Below, piece after piece: positions 1-6,045 of a DNA stretch of 11,052 bases. The stretch is from contig DASUSF010000181.1 of NCBI GenBank assembly GCA_036375275.1, forward strand, positions 1-11,052, read 5' to 3'. The notes under the pieces were generated by a model that was not told where the DNA came from, did no database searches, and worked only from the letters and a program-made list of their open reading frames with translations. The stretch is from DASUSF01 sp036375275 (lineage in GTDB: Bacteria; Pseudomonadota; Alphaproteobacteria; Geminicoccales; Geminicoccaceae). The stretch's first letter is position 1. Every line of letters starts with the position of its first letter. The translations under genes and the position numbers were made by a program.

Positions 1-101
1 ACGCGCCCTGTATCGCCAAGCTCGCTGAGCATCCGCATCCGCGGATCAGGAAGCCCAGAGATATGCGGCCGGAGGAGGCGCTGCGCCGATCGCGATTTGA
101 G

Positions 102-341
102 TCACCGGCGCGCTTCTTCGATCAGCGCCTTGGCCGGGAGATCACCGAGGCGGCGTCCTTTCCGGAACGCCTTGAGCCGCGTCACGGCGGTCTCGAGCCG
201 GTCAGGGCCAATCGTGTTCACCGGCACGAGGCGGGACGCGGCCTTGCCGTGCCTGGTGATGGTGATCTCCTCGCCCCGCTCGACCCGTTCCAGGAGGGAG
301 GAGAGATGTGTCTTGGCCTCGGATGCTCCCACCTGCGTCAC
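102..341 (-). CDS. Phd/YefM-family antitoxin (type II toxin-antitoxin), no toxin seen
   Basis: Small DNA-binding antitoxin of the Phd/YefM (prevent-host-death) family. Such proteins neutralise a partner toxin and repress their own promoter. Seen: the N-terminus reads VTQVGASEAKTHLSSLLERV and is followed by a GEEITITRHGKAASRLVPV stretch, the classic Phd fold signature. The C-terminal third is basic and helical and would hold the toxin-binding part. I chose the GTG at 341 (79 residues) because a GGAG lies 8 bases upstream and family members begin just before this V-G-A-S-E-A-K block. A TTG at 365 would add 8 residues but has no clear ribosome site. It lies 107 bases downstream of the dehydrogenase gene on the same strand. 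The usual PIN or RelE-type toxin does not follow within the 101 bases left in the window, so it may be a solitary antitoxin or have a displaced partner. Confidence 0.85.
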   Translation of the reverse strand: MTQVGASEAKTHLSSLLERVERGEEITITRHGKAASRLVPVNTIGPDRLETAVTRLKAFRKGRRLGDLPAKALIEEARR

Positions 342-428
342 CTCCGGCTCTCCAACCAGTCTCAAAACCAGTTCACCATCGGTCGACGAGGCCGCTCAAG
401 GCCCCTGCTCAACCAGCCTCGACCCCGA

Positions 429-444
429 CCGGCTGGCCAGTCGG
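429..444. promoter_or_regulatory. Palindrome between dehydrogenase and Phd antitoxin genes
   Basis: A 16-base near-perfect palindrome: perfect CTGGCCAG core (433-440) flanked by CCG and CGG, with a single g/t mismatch at 432/441. It lies 88 bases ahead of the antitoxin start and 5 bases beyond the dehydrogenase stop. Phd proteins bind palindromes ahead of their own gene, so it could be the operator. It could equally be a weak hairpin ending the dehydrogenase transcript, although no T-run follows on the minus strand. Confidence 0.3.
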
Positions 445-448
445 GCTT

Positions 449-1195
449 CTACCCCCGGCCGACGAACGGCATCTTGGTCGCCATGACGGTCAGGAACAGG
501 ATGTTGGCGTCGAGCGGCAGGCTCGCCATGTGGACGACCGCATCGGCGACGTTCTGGACGTCCATCAGCGGCTCCGGGCGGACCGAGCCGTCGGCCTGCG
601 GCACCCCGTCGGCCATCCGCGCCGCCATGTCGGTGAGCGCGTTGCCGACGTCGATCTGGCCGACCGCGATGTCGTACTTCCGCCCGTCGAGGGACGCGGT
701 CTTGGTCAGCCCCGTGATCGCGTGCTTGGCGGCGGTGTAGGGGGCCGAGCCGGGGCGCGGCGCGTAGGCCGAGATCGAGCCGTTCATGATAATCCGCCCG
801 CCCATCGGCGTCTGGCCCTTCATCATCCGGAACGCCTCCTGGGTGCAGAGGAAGGAGCCGGTGACGATGGTGTCCACCACCGCGCGCCAGTCCTTGTAGT
901 CGATCTCCTCGATCGACTTCCCGGGCGCGTTGACGCCGGCGTTGTTGAACAGGAGGTCGAGGCGGCCGTAGGTGGCGTGGGTCTTGTGGAACAGGTCGGC
1001 GACCGAATCCGGGTCGGTGACGTCGGAGGCCACGACCAGGGCGTCGGAGGCCCCGCCCTCCTCGGCGACCGCCTGGAGCTTGTCGGCGGTCCGGCCGGAC
1101 AGCACCACCCGCCAGCCGTCCTTCATCAGGGCCAGCGCGGACGCCTTGCCGATCCCGCTGCCCGCTCCGGTCACCATCGCGATCCGGTCCGCCAT
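449..1195 (-). CDS. Short-chain dehydrogenase/reductase (SDR) family oxidoreductase
   Basis: Classical SDR of 248 residues, a soluble NAD(P)-dependent oxidoreductase; the substrate cannot be read from the sequence. Seen: the dinucleotide-binding TGAGSGIG motif at residues 9-16, NNAG at 84-87, the catalytic serine S140 and YTAAK (Y153, K157), spaced as in classical SDRs. The C-terminal MATKMPFVGRG tail is, from memory, shared by a subgroup common in Proteobacteria. Odd: the position of the fourth tetrad residue, normally Asn in a N-L-T-G motif, reads Ile110 (TIVTGSF). GGGGAGG sits 5 bases before the ATG. It is 82 bases downstream of the carbonic anhydrase-like gene on the same strand and could share its transcript. 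Arg34 (SGRT, after the second strand) hints at NADP preference, but this is an inference. Confidence 0.93.
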   Translation of the reverse strand: MADRIAMVTGAGSGIGKASALALMKDGWRVVLSGRTADKLQAVAEEGGASDALVVASDVTDPDSVADLFHKTHATYGRLDLLFNNAGVNAPGKSIEEIDYKDWRAVVDTIVTGSFLCTQEAFRMMKGQTPMGGRIIMNGSISAYAPRPGSAPYTAAKHAITGLTKTASLDGRKYDIAVGQIDVGNALTDMAARMADGVPQADGSVRPEPLMDVQNVADAVVHMASLPLDANILFLTVMATKMPFVGRG

Positions 1196-1277
1196 CGCCG
1201 CCTCCCCGTCCGAGTGGGTCCCCTGCCCCGTGCTTATCGCGTCGCGCGGGCTTTGCCTACGCCCGAGGACGCAGGGC

Positions 1278-1802
1278 TCAGCCTTGCTCGCGCAGCTCGC
1301 GCCGGTAGCGCTGCCACTTCTCGACGTAGTTCTGCGATCCCTGGCGGATCCGCGCGAGGTGAGCCTCAGTGGTCTCGCGGACGATCTTCCCGGGCGAGCC
1401 CATGACCACCGAGTTGTCCGGGATCTCCTTGTTCTCGGGCACCAGCGCCTTGGCCCCGATCAGGCAGTTGCGGCCGATCCTGGCGCCGTTCAGGACCACG
1501 GCGCCGATCCCGATCAGGCTGTTGTCGCCGATCACGCAGCCGTGGAGCATGGCGAGGTGGCCCACCGTCACGTCCTTGCCGACCACCAGCGGATCGCCGG
1601 GGTCCGTGTGGCAGACGCAGCCGTCCTGGATGTTGGAGCCCTCGCCAATCGTGATCGGCTCGTTGTCGCCGCGCAGCACCGCGTGCCACCAGACGCTGGC
1701 GTTGCGCATCAGGCGCACCTGTCCGATCACGACCGCGCTCGGCGCGATCCAGTAGGCGTCGCCGTCGGTCTCGACCGACACCTCGCCAAGAGCGTAGCGC
1801 AT
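1278..1802 (-). CDS. Gamma-class carbonic anhydrase-like protein (YrdA/CamH type)
   Basis: Left-handed beta-helix (hexapeptide-repeat) protein of 174 residues in the gamma carbonic anhydrase family, expected to form a trimer in the cytoplasm with a metal at each interface. Seen: successive [LIV]G.x4 repeats across roughly residues 15-135; the three metal-ligand histidines H65, H82 and H87 (in CVCHTD and TVGHLAMLHG); R44-G45-D46 and N57/Q59, matching residues around the Cam active site. The acidic proton-shuttle loop of archaeal Cam is absent, as in the CamH/YrdA branch, some members of which have little measurable CO2 hydration activity. The ATG at 1802 is preferred over a longer start at 1865 because GGAGGA lies a few bases upstream and the family begins with MRYALGE-like sequence. 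It lies 72 bases downstream of vapC, same strand. Hydration of CO2 is likely but not certain. Confidence 0.92.
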   Translation of the reverse strand: MRYALGEVSVETDGDAYWIAPSAVVIGQVRLMRNASVWWHAVLRGDNEPITIGEGSNIQDGCVCHTDPGDPLVVGKDVTVGHLAMLHGCVIGDNSLIGIGAVVLNGARIGRNCLIGAKALVPENKEIPDNSVVMGSPGKIVRETTEAHLARIRQGSQNYVEKWQRYRRELREQG

Positions 1803-1874
1803 CCCGTTCCTCCACCAGCTTAGGCCGCGCCCACCATAGCAGCCGGTGCCCGCCCCGGAAGCCACTGCCCGCCC

Positions 1875-2264
1875 TCAGGCCGCGGGCTCGACGTCGGTCC
1901 GGCTGAAGTCGTCGCCCTTGAACAGCAGCGGCAGACGCCGCTCCAGGGCGAGCGCATAGGAGAAGCAGTCGCCGAAGTTCAGCGCCGCCGGGTGCCGCCC
2001 GCGCCCGAAGCGCCGGAACGCGTGGCGGGCGAGGTCGACCTGCCCGGCATCGACCGGCACCGTGACGAAGCGGGCGCGGTGCAGCAGCAGATCGAGCTCA
2101 CGTCCGGCCGCCTCGCCGCTCCGTCCCTCGACCACGATCGAGCTCTCGAGCAGGGTCGCCGCCGAGATCAGGCGCACGGCGTGCGCCTCGATGGCTTCGT
2201 TGAAGCGCCTGCGCTCGGGCTCGTCGAACAGGATGGCGACGATGGCCGAGGTGTCGATCACCAT
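1875..2264 (-). CDS. vapC: VapC-family PIN-domain toxin (ribonuclease)
   Basis: PIN-domain toxin of 129 residues, the normal size for VapC. These Mg2+-dependent ribonucleases cleave tRNA or rRNA when released from their antitoxin. Seen: the four acidic metal-binding positions D4 (VIDTSA), E40 (TLLESS), D99 (NFGDCF) and D119 (KGDDF). The phrases ALNFGDCFSYALA and LPLLFKGDDFSRTDV are typical of the subgroup paired with PSK-type VapB. Its ATG overlaps the vapB stop by one base (TGATG), so the two are translationally coupled. All catalytic residues are intact, so the toxin looks functional. Its RNA target cannot be told from the sequence. Confidence 0.95.
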   Translation of the reverse strand: MVIDTSAIVAILFDEPERRRFNEAIEAHAVRLISAATLLESSIVVEGRSGEAAGRELDLLLHRARFVTVPVDAGQVDLARHAFRRFGRGRHPAALNFGDCFSYALALERRLPLLFKGDDFSRTDVEPAA

Positions 2265-2521
2265 CAGCGCGGCAGCCCGTGCTCGTCGTAGCCGATGATC
2301 TCGTCGGGCGGGCGCGGGTCGAGGACCGGCAGCCTGGCGCAGCGCCGCGCGATGTCGTCCAGCTCGTCCGCCAGCCGGCGCCGTCCCGGACGGTCATGCT
2401 GCAGCCGCTCGAGGCGCTCCTCCAGCGCCCGGGCCACCGCTTCGGTCAGGCTTTCCCCGGCGAGTCGCGCGACCTCTCTCGCCAGCTGATCGGCCCGCGG
2501 GTCCTTGATGCTGAGCGCCAT
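2264..2521 (-). CDS. vapB: VapB-family antitoxin (PSK / Rv0623-like)
   Basis: Antitoxin of 85 residues partnering the downstream PIN toxin. Seen: an N-terminal MALSIKDPRADQLAREVARL segment and a TEAVARALEERLERL helix, characteristic of the PSK transcription-factor-like VapB family that forms the DNA-binding dimer. A charged linker follows, then a DEIIGYDEHGLPR C-terminus, the stretch that in this family wraps the toxin active site. A GGAAG element lies just before the ATG. The gene is first in a two-gene operon, and VapBC complexes commonly bind inverted repeats at their own promoter. A matching promoter and inverted repeat lie immediately upstream (2543-2598). Confidence 0.93.
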   Translation of the reverse strand: MALSIKDPRADQLAREVARLAGESLTEAVARALEERLERLQHDRPGRRRLADELDDIARRCARLPVLDPRPPDEIIGYDEHGLPR

Positions 2522-2550
2522 GGTTCTTCCAATCCAGATGCCGTTCGATA

Positions 2551-2579
2551 AATCTAGAACCCGGGGACGCGACGGACAA
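2551..2579 (-). promoter_or_regulatory. Candidate vapBC promoter (sigma70-like)
   Basis: On the minus strand, TTGTCC (2579-2574; 4 of 6 matches to TTGACA) and TAGATT (2556-2551; 4 of 6 matches to TATAAT) are separated by exactly 17 bases. Transcription would start near 2544, about 22 bases before the vapB ATG. The -10 lies in the one AT-rich patch of this very GC-rich region and inside GTTC-N10-GAAC (2543-2560). Promoter consensus varies in GC-rich alphaproteobacteria, so this is a reasonable but unproven call. Confidence 0.45.
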
Positions 2580-2598
2580 GCGCTGTCCGGCGTCGCGT
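2567..2598. promoter_or_regulatory. Inverted repeat over vapBC -35 region, possible operator
   Basis: Left arm acgcgacggaca (2567-2578) and right arm tgtc...cgtcgcgt (2584-2587 and 2591-2598) pair over 12 bases, around a 5-base centre (agcgc) and with a 3-base bulge (cgg, 2588-2590) on the right. The central CGGACA/TGTCCG halves (2573-2578 and 2584-2589) are perfect by themselves. The left arm covers the proposed vapBC -35 box, the placement expected for autorepression by a VapBC complex. It also lies 44-75 bases ahead of the divergent hydratase ATG and could act on both genes. Confidence 0.4.
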
Positions 2599-2641
2599 GA
2601 CTCCTCTAAGTGATCGGAGGAACCGGAACGGGAGGCGGACG

Positions 2642-3421
2642 ATGGGTGGCGAGGTGAGGCTGGAGCGGGACGGCGCGATCGCGCGGGTGGTGCTGAGCCA
2701 GCCGGAGCGGCTGAACGCGATCAATGACGCCATGTGGGACCGGCTCGGCGAGATCATGCCGGCGCTCGAGGCCGACGACGATCTCCGCTGCGTCGTGCTC
2801 ACCGGCGACGGCGAGAAGGCCTTCTCGGTCGGCGCCGACATCAGCGAGTTCGAGAAGAACCGGAGCTCGGTCGAGCGGGCGCGGGCCTACTTCGCGCGGG
2901 TCCACGGCGCGCTCGACGGGCTCGCCCGGCTGAAGCACCCGACGATCGCCCTGATCCGCGGCCTGTGCGTCGGCGGCGGGCTCGAGATGGCGCTCGGGTG
3001 CGATCTCCGGATCTGCGGGACCGGGTCGCGCTTCGGGATCCCGATCAAGCGGCTCGGGCTCACCGTCAGCCACGCGGAGATGAAGCCCCTGGTCGACCTG
3101 GTCGGGCCGTCGAACGCGCTCGAGATCCTGCTCGAGGGCCAGGTGTTCGGCGCCGGGCGGGCGTACGAGATGGGGCTCGTGACCCGGGTCGTGCCCGACG
3201 CCGAGGTCCTGGGCGAGGTCCGGGCCACCGCCGAGCGGATCGCCGAGGGCGCGCCCCTGGTCGCGCGCTGGCACAAGAAGTTCGCCCGTCGCGTGCTCGA
3301 CCCGCGGCCGATCAGCGACGAGGAGTTCGACGAGAGCTTCGCCTGCTTCGGCACCGAGGACTTCGCCGAAGGCCGGCGCGCCTTCCTCGAGAAGCGGACG
3401 CCGGTCTTCAGGGGCCGCTGA
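2642..3421 (+). CDS. Enoyl-CoA hydratase/isomerase (crotonase) family protein
   Basis: Crotonase-fold protein of 259 residues, usual family length, probably acting on an acyl-CoA thioester in the cytoplasm as a trimer or hexamer. Seen: oxyanion-hole segments AFSVGADISEF (60-70) and GLCVGGGLEMALGCDLRI (107-124), with E115 at the place of the first catalytic Glu of rat hydratase (E144). The second catalytic Glu (E164 in rat, normally in FG.PE) is replaced: FGIPIKRLGL puts Ile at 135. This argues against ordinary 2-enoyl-CoA hydration and leaves isomerase, hydrolase, decarboxylase or other crotonase chemistry open. The ATG at 2642 has GGGAGG 6 bases upstream; a GTG at 2597 lacks one. It diverges from vapBC and is followed after 89 bases by the TRAP binding protein. 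Confidence 0.92.
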   Translation: MGGEVRLERDGAIARVVLSQPERLNAINDAMWDRLGEIMPALEADDDLRCVVLTGDGEKAFSVGADISEFEKNRSSVERARAYFARVHGALDGLARLKHPTIALIRGLCVGGGLEMALGCDLRICGTGSRFGIPIKRLGLTVSHAEMKPLVDLVGPSNALEILLEGQVFGAGRAYEMGLVTRVVPDAEVLGEVRATAERIAEGAPLVARWHKKFARRVLDPRPISDEEFDESFACFGTEDFAEGRRAFLEKRTPVFRGR

Positions 3422-3446
3422 CGCCGGCACCTCTCCCGGACCCCGA

Positions 3447-3475
3447 GGCGAGATGCTACGCTCGCCCTGTAAATA
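3447..3475 (+). promoter_or_regulatory. Possible promoter/operator ahead of TRAP binding-protein gene
   Basis: The 89-base gap holds an inverted repeat GGCGAG (3447-3452) / CTCGCC (3461-3466) with an 8-base loop, then the AT-rich TGTAAATAT (3469-3477). TAAATA could be a -10 box, though no convincing -35 is seen. The inverted repeat could alternatively be a hairpin ending the hydratase transcript. Weak evidence only. Confidence 0.22.
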
Positions 3476-3510
3476 TGCGGCCTCGCGCCGTCGATCAGGG
3501 AGAGCATCCA

Positions 3511-4557
3511 ATGAAGTTCAGGCACGTCATCGGCATGTCGCTCGCGACCCTCGGCCTCGCCGCCGGCGTCGCGGATCCGGCGAGCGCGCAGGACCGGGTG
3601 CGCTGGAAGCTCGCCAGCTCCTACGGCAGCACCCTCGTCCCACTGGGCGAGAACATCCAGCGGGTCATCGACAACATCGAGGTGATGTCGGGCGGCAGCT
3701 TCGAGATCCGCTTCAGCGAGCCGGGCGCGCTGGTGCCGGCGCTCGAGGTGTTCGACGCGGTCTCCAAGGGCTCGGTCGAGAGCTCCTACACCAGCACCGG
3801 CTTCCATGCCGGCCGCGTGCCGCACATGATCTTCTTCGCCTCCGTGCCGTTCGGCCCGGGGGTCAACGAGTACGAGGCCTGGCTGGAGGCGAGCGGCAAG
3901 GCGCTCTACGACGAGTACTACGCCGAGCACAACATCAAGGGCTTCCAGTGCGGCATCGTGGTCGCCGAGAGCTCGGGCTGGTTCCGCGAGCCGATCGAGC
4001 GCCTGGACGACCTGAAGGGCCTGAAGATGCGCTTCTTCGGCCTCGGCGCCCAGGTCATGGGCAAGCTCGGGGTCTCGACCCAGCTGCTCGCCGCCGCCGA
4101 CATCTACCCGGCGCTGGAGCGGGGCGTGCTCGATGCCGCCGAGTTCTCCTACCCCTCGCTCGACAAGTCGCTCGGCTTCTACGAGATCGCCAAGCACAAC
4201 TACTTCCCGGGCTGGCACCAGCAGGCGTCCTACGTCGAGCTGATCGCGAACCTCGACGCCTACAACGCGCTCTCCGACGCCAACAAGAAGATCCTCGAGA
4301 TCGCCTGCGGCGAGGCCGACATCTGGCTGATGGCGCGGGCCGAGGCGCTGCAGGGCGAGGCGGTCCAGTTCCACAAGGACAAGGGCGTGACCATCCACAC
4401 CTGGCCGGACGAGTTCATCGAGGCGTTCCGGAGCGCCTGGGAGGAGGTCGCCGAGGAGCAGGCCGCGCAGGACGAGAAGTTCAAGCGGATCTGGGAGGAC
4501 TACAGCGCCTTCCGCGAGGAGTACGCGACCTGGAAGGACATCGGCTACCTGAAGTAG
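3511..4557 (+). CDS. dctP: TRAP transporter solute-binding protein, DctP family (TakP-like)
   Basis: Periplasmic binding protein of 348 residues that would deliver an organic acid to a DctQM-type TRAP permease. Seen: a Sec signal peptide (KFRH, hydrophobic core to about residue 22, ASA|Q cleavage near 26/27); a DctP-fold start (VRWKLASSYG); the LKGLKMRFFGLGAQVMGKLG block with R174, matching the family arginine that salt-bridges the substrate carboxylate; and AAEFSYPSLDKSLGFYEIAKHNYFPGW (209-235), resembling the keto-acid-binding TakP branch. A 2-oxo acid or similar monocarboxylate is a reasonable guess, not a demonstration. The ATG has GGGAGAG about 7 bases upstream. No dctQ or dctM is present, so it is an orphan within this window. 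It is followed by a strong hairpin. Confidence 0.93.
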   Translation: MKFRHVIGMSLATLGLAAGVADPASAQDRVRWKLASSYGSTLVPLGENIQRVIDNIEVMSGGSFEIRFSEPGALVPALEVFDAVSKGSVESSYTSTGFHAGRVPHMIFFASVPFGPGVNEYEAWLEASGKALYDEYYAEHNIKGFQCGIVVAESSGWFREPIERLDDLKGLKMRFFGLGAQVMGKLGVSTQLLAAADIYPALERGVLDAAEFSYPSLDKSLGFYEIAKHNYFPGWHQQASYVELIANLDAYNALSDANKKILEIACGEADIWLMARAEALQGEAVQFHKDKGVTIHTWPDEFIEAFRSAWEEVAEEQAAQDEKFKRIWEDYSAFREEYATWKDIGYLK

Positions 4558-4566
4558 GGCGGCGCG

Positions 4567-4598
4567 GGAGAGCGCCGGGCGGCGCCCCGGCGCTCTCC
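4567..4598 (+). terminator. 13-bp-stem GC hairpin after TRAP binding-protein gene
   Basis: A perfect inverted repeat of 13 bases (4567-4579 and 4586-4598) with a 6-base loop begins 10 bases after the dctP stop. No T-run follows (next bases ggcccctgaagg), so it is not a textbook intrinsic terminator. It may be a terminator variant of a GC-rich genome, or a structure that protects the upstream binding-protein mRNA, as known for other binding-protein operons. The small membrane-protein gene starts 26 bases after it. Confidence 0.55.
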
Positions 4599-4623
4599 GG
4601 CCCCTGAAGGCGCACGAGCCGTC

Positions 4624-4833
4624 GTGGAGCCGATCCTCGGCCTGCTCGCCCACCTGCCGCGCCGGCTCCGGCACGGCCTGATCACGCTGCTCGGGCTGGT
4701 GACCCTGGTCTGCCCGATCCTGCTCTGGACGGCCTGGTCGAAGACCGTGTTCTGGGCGGTCATCGCTGCGGCCTGCGCCTCGATCCTGCTGATCTGCCTG
4801 CTCCTCCAGTCCGCGCCCGAGGACGACTTCTGA
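4624..4833 (+). CDS. Small two-helix inner-membrane protein, function unknown
   Basis: Predicted 69-residue protein not recognised as a named family. Seen: an amphipathic, arginine-rich N-terminus (LAHLPRRLRHG), a first hydrophobic helix about 19-38 (LITLLGLVTLVCPILLW), a short polar turn (SKT), a second helix about 42-61 (VFWAVIAAACASILLICLLL) and an acidic tail EDDF. The basic N-terminus suggests an N-in, C-in hairpin. Third codon positions are strongly G/C, like the true genes around it. The start is the GTG at 4624, the only usable one; no clear ribosome site precedes it, which lowers confidence. The frame is the same as dctP and is open from the dctP stop to this start. It is too short for DctQ (four helices, about 150 residues or more). 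Confidence 0.55.
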   Translation: MEPILGLLAHLPRRLRHGLITLLGLVTLVCPILLWTAWSKTVFWAVIAAACASILLICLLLQSAPEDDF

Positions 4834-4848
4834 ATCGGAGGCCGAGCC

Positions 4849-5973
4849 TCACTGGGTCGGAAGCTCGGGCAGCATGCGGTAGGTGCCGTCCTCCCAGACG
4901 TGCCAGGCCCAGGTGGCGCCTTCGAGGTCGCCCTTGTCGTCGAACGAGACCCGGCCGAGCACGGTGTCGAAGCGGCCGCGCCTGAGTACGTTCGCGACCG
5001 GCTCGAGCTTGTCGGTGCCGGTCCGCTCGACCGCCGCCGCCCAGGTCTGGACCGCGGCATAGACCCCGAGCCCGCCCGGCCGCTCGCCGAGGCCCCGGCT
5101 CCTGAAGCTGGCCAGCACCTGGTCGGCCTCGGGCAGCCGGCCGAGCACCGGGCGCTGGCTGAAGACCACGCCCTCACCCGCCGGCCCGGCGACCGCCCAG
5201 AACTCGTCCATCACCAGCGCGTCCCCGCCGATCAGCTGGACGTCGCCGCCGCGCGCCCGGATCGCCTTCAGGATCGCCGCCGCATCGGGGCCGTAGCCGC
5301 CGACGTAGAGCACCTCGATCCGCTCGTCGATCACCCGGTCGACCAGGTCGTCGTAGGCGCCGCGGCCCGGCAGGTAGCGCGCGAAGAAGACCTCGCGCAC
5401 GTCGTTCGCCTGGAGGCGCTTCCTGGTCTCGTAGGCGAGGCCCGCGCCGTAGGTGCTGCCGTCGTGGACGATCGCGATCCGCCGGCCGCGGTAGCGCTCC
5501 GCCAGGAGGTCGGCGGCGAGCTGGCCCTGACGGTCGTCCCGCCCGATCAGGCGGAACACGTTCCGCCGCCCCTCCTCGGTCAGCCGCGGATGGGTCGAGC
5601 CCGACGTGATCATCAGGATGCCCGCGGCCTCGTAACGGCCCGCCGCGATCAGCGACGAGTGCGAGCACATGTGGCCGATCACGACGTCCACCTCGGCCTG
5701 GATCAGCCTCTTGGCCGCATCACTGGCCTCCCGGATGCCGCAGGCGTCGTCGGCGACGACGAGCTCGACCGGCTCGCCGAGCACGCCGCCGTCGGCGTTC
5801 AGGTCCGCGACCGCGATCTCGGCGGCCACCTGGTTGCGATGGCCGGTCGCGCTGTACGGGCCGCTCAGGGGATGCGCGAACCCGACCTTCATCTCGGCCG
5901 CCTTCGGCCCGCCCTGCCCCTGCACCAGGCCGGCGGCAATCAACGTGCACAGGAATAGCTTGAGTCGCGCCAT
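4849..5973 (-). CDS. ABC transporter solute-binding protein, Liv/Peripla_BP_6 type
   Basis: Periplasmic type I binding protein of 374 residues, family of branched-chain amino acid (LivJ/LivK) and aromatic or amide binding proteins. Seen: a signal peptide (MARLKLFLCTLIAAGLVQG, cleavage probably near KAA|E, residue 26); the first strand KVGFAHPLSGPYSATG; then AVADLNADGGVLGEPVELVVADDACG, VDVVIGHMCSHSSLIAAG and the GSTHP hinge-region motif typical of this family; and IAIVHDGSTYGAGLAYETRKRLQ opening the second lobe. Length fits. The ATG at 5973 has GGGGAGA 6 bases upstream. The permease and ATPase genes (livHMGF) are absent nearby, so its partner lies elsewhere or is shared. It converges on the small membrane-protein gene, with 15 bases between stops. 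The ligand cannot be assigned. Confidence 0.93.
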   Translation of the reverse strand: MARLKLFLCTLIAAGLVQGQGGPKAAEMKVGFAHPLSGPYSATGHRNQVAAEIAVADLNADGGVLGEPVELVVADDACGIREASDAAKRLIQAEVDVVIGHMCSHSSLIAAGRYEAAGILMITSGSTHPRLTEEGRRNVFRLIGRDDRQGQLAADLLAERYRGRRIAIVHDGSTYGAGLAYETRKRLQANDVREVFFARYLPGRGAYDDLVDRVIDERIEVLYVGGYGPDAAAILKAIRARGGDVQLIGGDALVMDEFWAVAGPAGEGVVFSQRPVLGRLPEADQVLASFRSRGLGERPGGLGVYAAVQTWAAAVERTGTDKLEPVANVLRRGRFDTVLGRVSFDDKGDLEGATWAWHVWEDGTYRMLPELPTQ

Positions 5974-6045
5974 GACGGTCTCCCCAGGCGCTCGAACAAA
6001 TCATCTTGCCTCCGCGACAATCTGCGCCATGCGAAGGCACGCGCA

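Noticed and set aside
1..101. Possible toxin gene after the Phd antitoxin, or a gene starting at the minus-strand ATG at 38
   Set aside because: No PIN, RelE or Doc sequence appears in any minus-strand frame. The frame beginning MRMLSELGDTGR at 38 is only 12 codons to the edge, and its identity cannot be judged. A plus-strand frame ending RALYRQAR at the stop at 26-28 is equally undecidable.
63..740. Open plus-strand frame across the antitoxin and the end of the dehydrogenase
   Set aside because: It overlaps two well-supported minus-strand genes and shows no family signature or ribosome site.
2887..4674. Long open minus-strand frame opposite the crotonase and TRAP binding-protein genes
   Set aside because: No recognisable motif, biased composition, and it spans two real plus-strand genes and the hairpin between genes.
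4624..4833. Small membrane protein as the DctQ subunit of a TRAP transporter
   Set aside because: Two helices and 69 residues, against four helices and roughly 150 or more residues in DctQ; no DctM follows.
3511..4833. dctP and the small membrane protein as one gene split by a nonsense mutation
   Set aside because: The two are in the same open frame, but dctP has a full-length C-terminus, and the joining stretch is the hairpin sequence rather than protein-like.
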